From Pseudomonadales bacterium (GTDB taxonomy: Bacteria; Pseudomonadota; Gammaproteobacteria; Pseudomonadales; Pseudohongiellaceae): a DNA stretch of 64,000 bases. The notes beneath the pieces are model-generated. The model searched no databases. It was not told the origin of the DNA and saw nothing but the letters and a program-made list of their open reading frames with translations. The position numbers were made by a program, and so were the translations under genes. Below are positions 62,862-64,000 of this stretch, piece after piece; the stretch's first letter is position 1; every line of letters starts with the position of its first letter. The DNA is taken from positions 20,055-84,054 of the forward strand of contig JALQUB010000002.1 in the NCBI GenBank assembly GCA_023268635.1, written 5' to 3'.

Positions 62862-63863
62862 ATGAACGAATCGCTTACTTCGACATTAAACTTGCAGAGT
62901 TTTATGACGCTCCCGGCATTAGCTATGTTGCTCGTGGTATTGCTGCAGTCGCGTCAGTATATGGGGCGAATCACCTTCATTCACGCAATCGCCATCGTGG
63001 CCATGCTGCAGTTAAGCGCCTTCTGCCTATCAATGCTCAATGTGGATTGGGAGCCGTGGGTACTGCGTGAAATCGAACGTTCGCGTTTCGTTTTGCGCAC
63101 CGTGTTGGTCATGATGAGCGTGATCTACAGCTTAGGATTTGCGGGTGTCCGTTTTGGCAAGTTCTTGCAGGTTTTCTACGTATTGCTTAGCGTTACCATC
63201 GTTGGCGTCGTCTACGGACAGCCGATTATTGCGGGGTTCGTGCCCGCGGGTGGAGATTCCAGTGCTCTATTTCCGCCACTGGTAGCGGTATTGCGCAGGA
63301 GTTTCTTCGGGCTTGGCCTGATTTTGATTGCCTATTCACTCTACACGGGTCTCTCTAACGAGGCGCTTATTGTCAGGCAGAAATGCCGTGCTCTCATCCG
63401 TGCGCTGCTGCCCCTCGTCTTGCTTTATATTATCATTATGCTTTTCATATCTGTGGATTATAGCGGCATACTAGAAACGCTGGTGCGCAGCTTAATCCCA
63501 TTGAGTATCAGTGCGTTCGGTGTGGTTTTGATGCTCGAGGAGACGGGCCAGTGGGCTCCGCTGGTGGTTAAGTGGTCGGTGATTTACCGGCTAATCCGAC
63601 ATCGAGGAGCGATCAATTCGGCGGAGCTCAATGACAGCCTAGAATCAGCGCTGATTAAAAGCGCGATGCGCAGATGTGAGCAGAATAAAACCGAGGCGGC
63701 TCGAATGTTGGGTCTCAGCAAGAGCACATTCCATCGAAAGGCCGAAAAGCATGCTGGGGGTGGAGCTGAGCGTCAAGATGGTGATAGACGAGGGCCGGCT
63801 GACCAAAACGAACAGAGCGACTCAATCACATGGATTGGTGATATGGATACGCTGCACAAATAG
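62862..63863 (+). CDS. Polytopic membrane protein with C-terminal Fis-type HTH
   Basis: Roughly six hydrophobic helices then ESALIKSAMRRCEQNKTEAARMLGLSKSTFHRKAEKH, a Fis-family HTH. Confidence 0.75.
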   Translation: MNESLTSTLNLQSFMTLPALAMLLVVLLQSRQYMGRITFIHAIAIVAMLQLSAFCLSMLNVDWEPWVLREIERSRFVLRTVLVMMSVIYSLGFAGVRFGKFLQVFYVLLSVTIVGVVYGQPIIAGFVPAGGDSSALFPPLVAVLRRSFFGLGLILIAYSLYTGLSNEALIVRQKCRALIRALLPLVLLYIIIMLFISVDYSGILETLVRSLIPLSISAFGVVLMLEETGQWAPLVVKWSVIYRLIRHRGAINSAELNDSLESALIKSAMRRCEQNKTEAARMLGLSKSTFHRKAEKHAGGGAERQDGDRRGPADQNEQSDSITWIGDMDTLHK

Positions 63864-63912
63864 GCTCATAGGCTTAGTGTGACTCGGTCCTCGCGACGTC
63901 AATTGTGCGTGC

Positions 63913-63918
63913 TATACT
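63913..63918 (+). promoter_or_regulatory. Putative -10 element of tRNA-Arg(CCT)
   Basis: TATACT followed by GC-rich CTGCGCGCG discriminator. Confidence 0.4.
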
Positions 63919-63927
63919 CTGCGCGCG

Positions 63928-64000
63928 GCCCCGGTGGCACAGCTGGATAGCGCGGCCCCCTCCTAAGGGGCAGGTCAGAGGTTCGAATCCTCTCCGGGGC
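63928..64000 (+). tRNA. tRNA-Arg(CCT), truncated by window end (discriminator and 3' end missing)
   Basis: GCCCCGGTGGCACAGCTGGATAGCGCGGCCCCCTCCTAAGGGGC...AGAGGTTCGAATCCTCTCCGGGGC. Confidence 0.95.

Overview
The window is a 64 kb stretch of a gammaproteobacterial-type chromosome, densely coding, with no integrase, transposase, prophage or CRISPR array seen. Conserved housekeeping blocks: trmD-rplS; dsbC-hom-thrC-recJ-dsbD; alaS-lysC-csrA-tRNA-Ser; ispB / rplU-rpmA-obgE-proB / rpsT / murJ; efpL, DAHP synthase, aromatic aminotransferase, folD; suhB-like / trmJ / ygiQ; putP. Between about 16 and 32 kb lies a more accessory, catabolic region: two MBL-fold hydrolases, an HTD2-like hydratase, a MaoC hydratase, a CitE-type lyase, an acyl-CoA dehydrogenase, a CaiB-type CoA transferase, a cytochrome-fused quinoprotein and a TonB receptor. 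The strongest hidden signal is at 23617-24507 (-). Two ORFs that the track splits at an in-frame TGA read as one GrdB/PrdB-like protein with a ...VPL-U-PVCHQT... motif. A perfect 7-bp stem with a 5-nt loop lies at bacterial SECIS distance downstream of the TGA, so this is very probably a selenoprotein. Other notable items: a SuhB homologue with an erased catalytic site next to trmJ; a DsbD with a tandemly duplicated N-terminal region; a membrane-embedded protein with a C-terminal Fis-type HTH; a small exported protein made of about 35-aa repeats; and five convergent gene pairs whose stop codons share a 4-bp YTAR tetramer. Three tRNA genes (Ser-GCT, Arg-ACG, Arg-CCT) are present. All calls come from reading the sequence and family knowledge; no searches were run.
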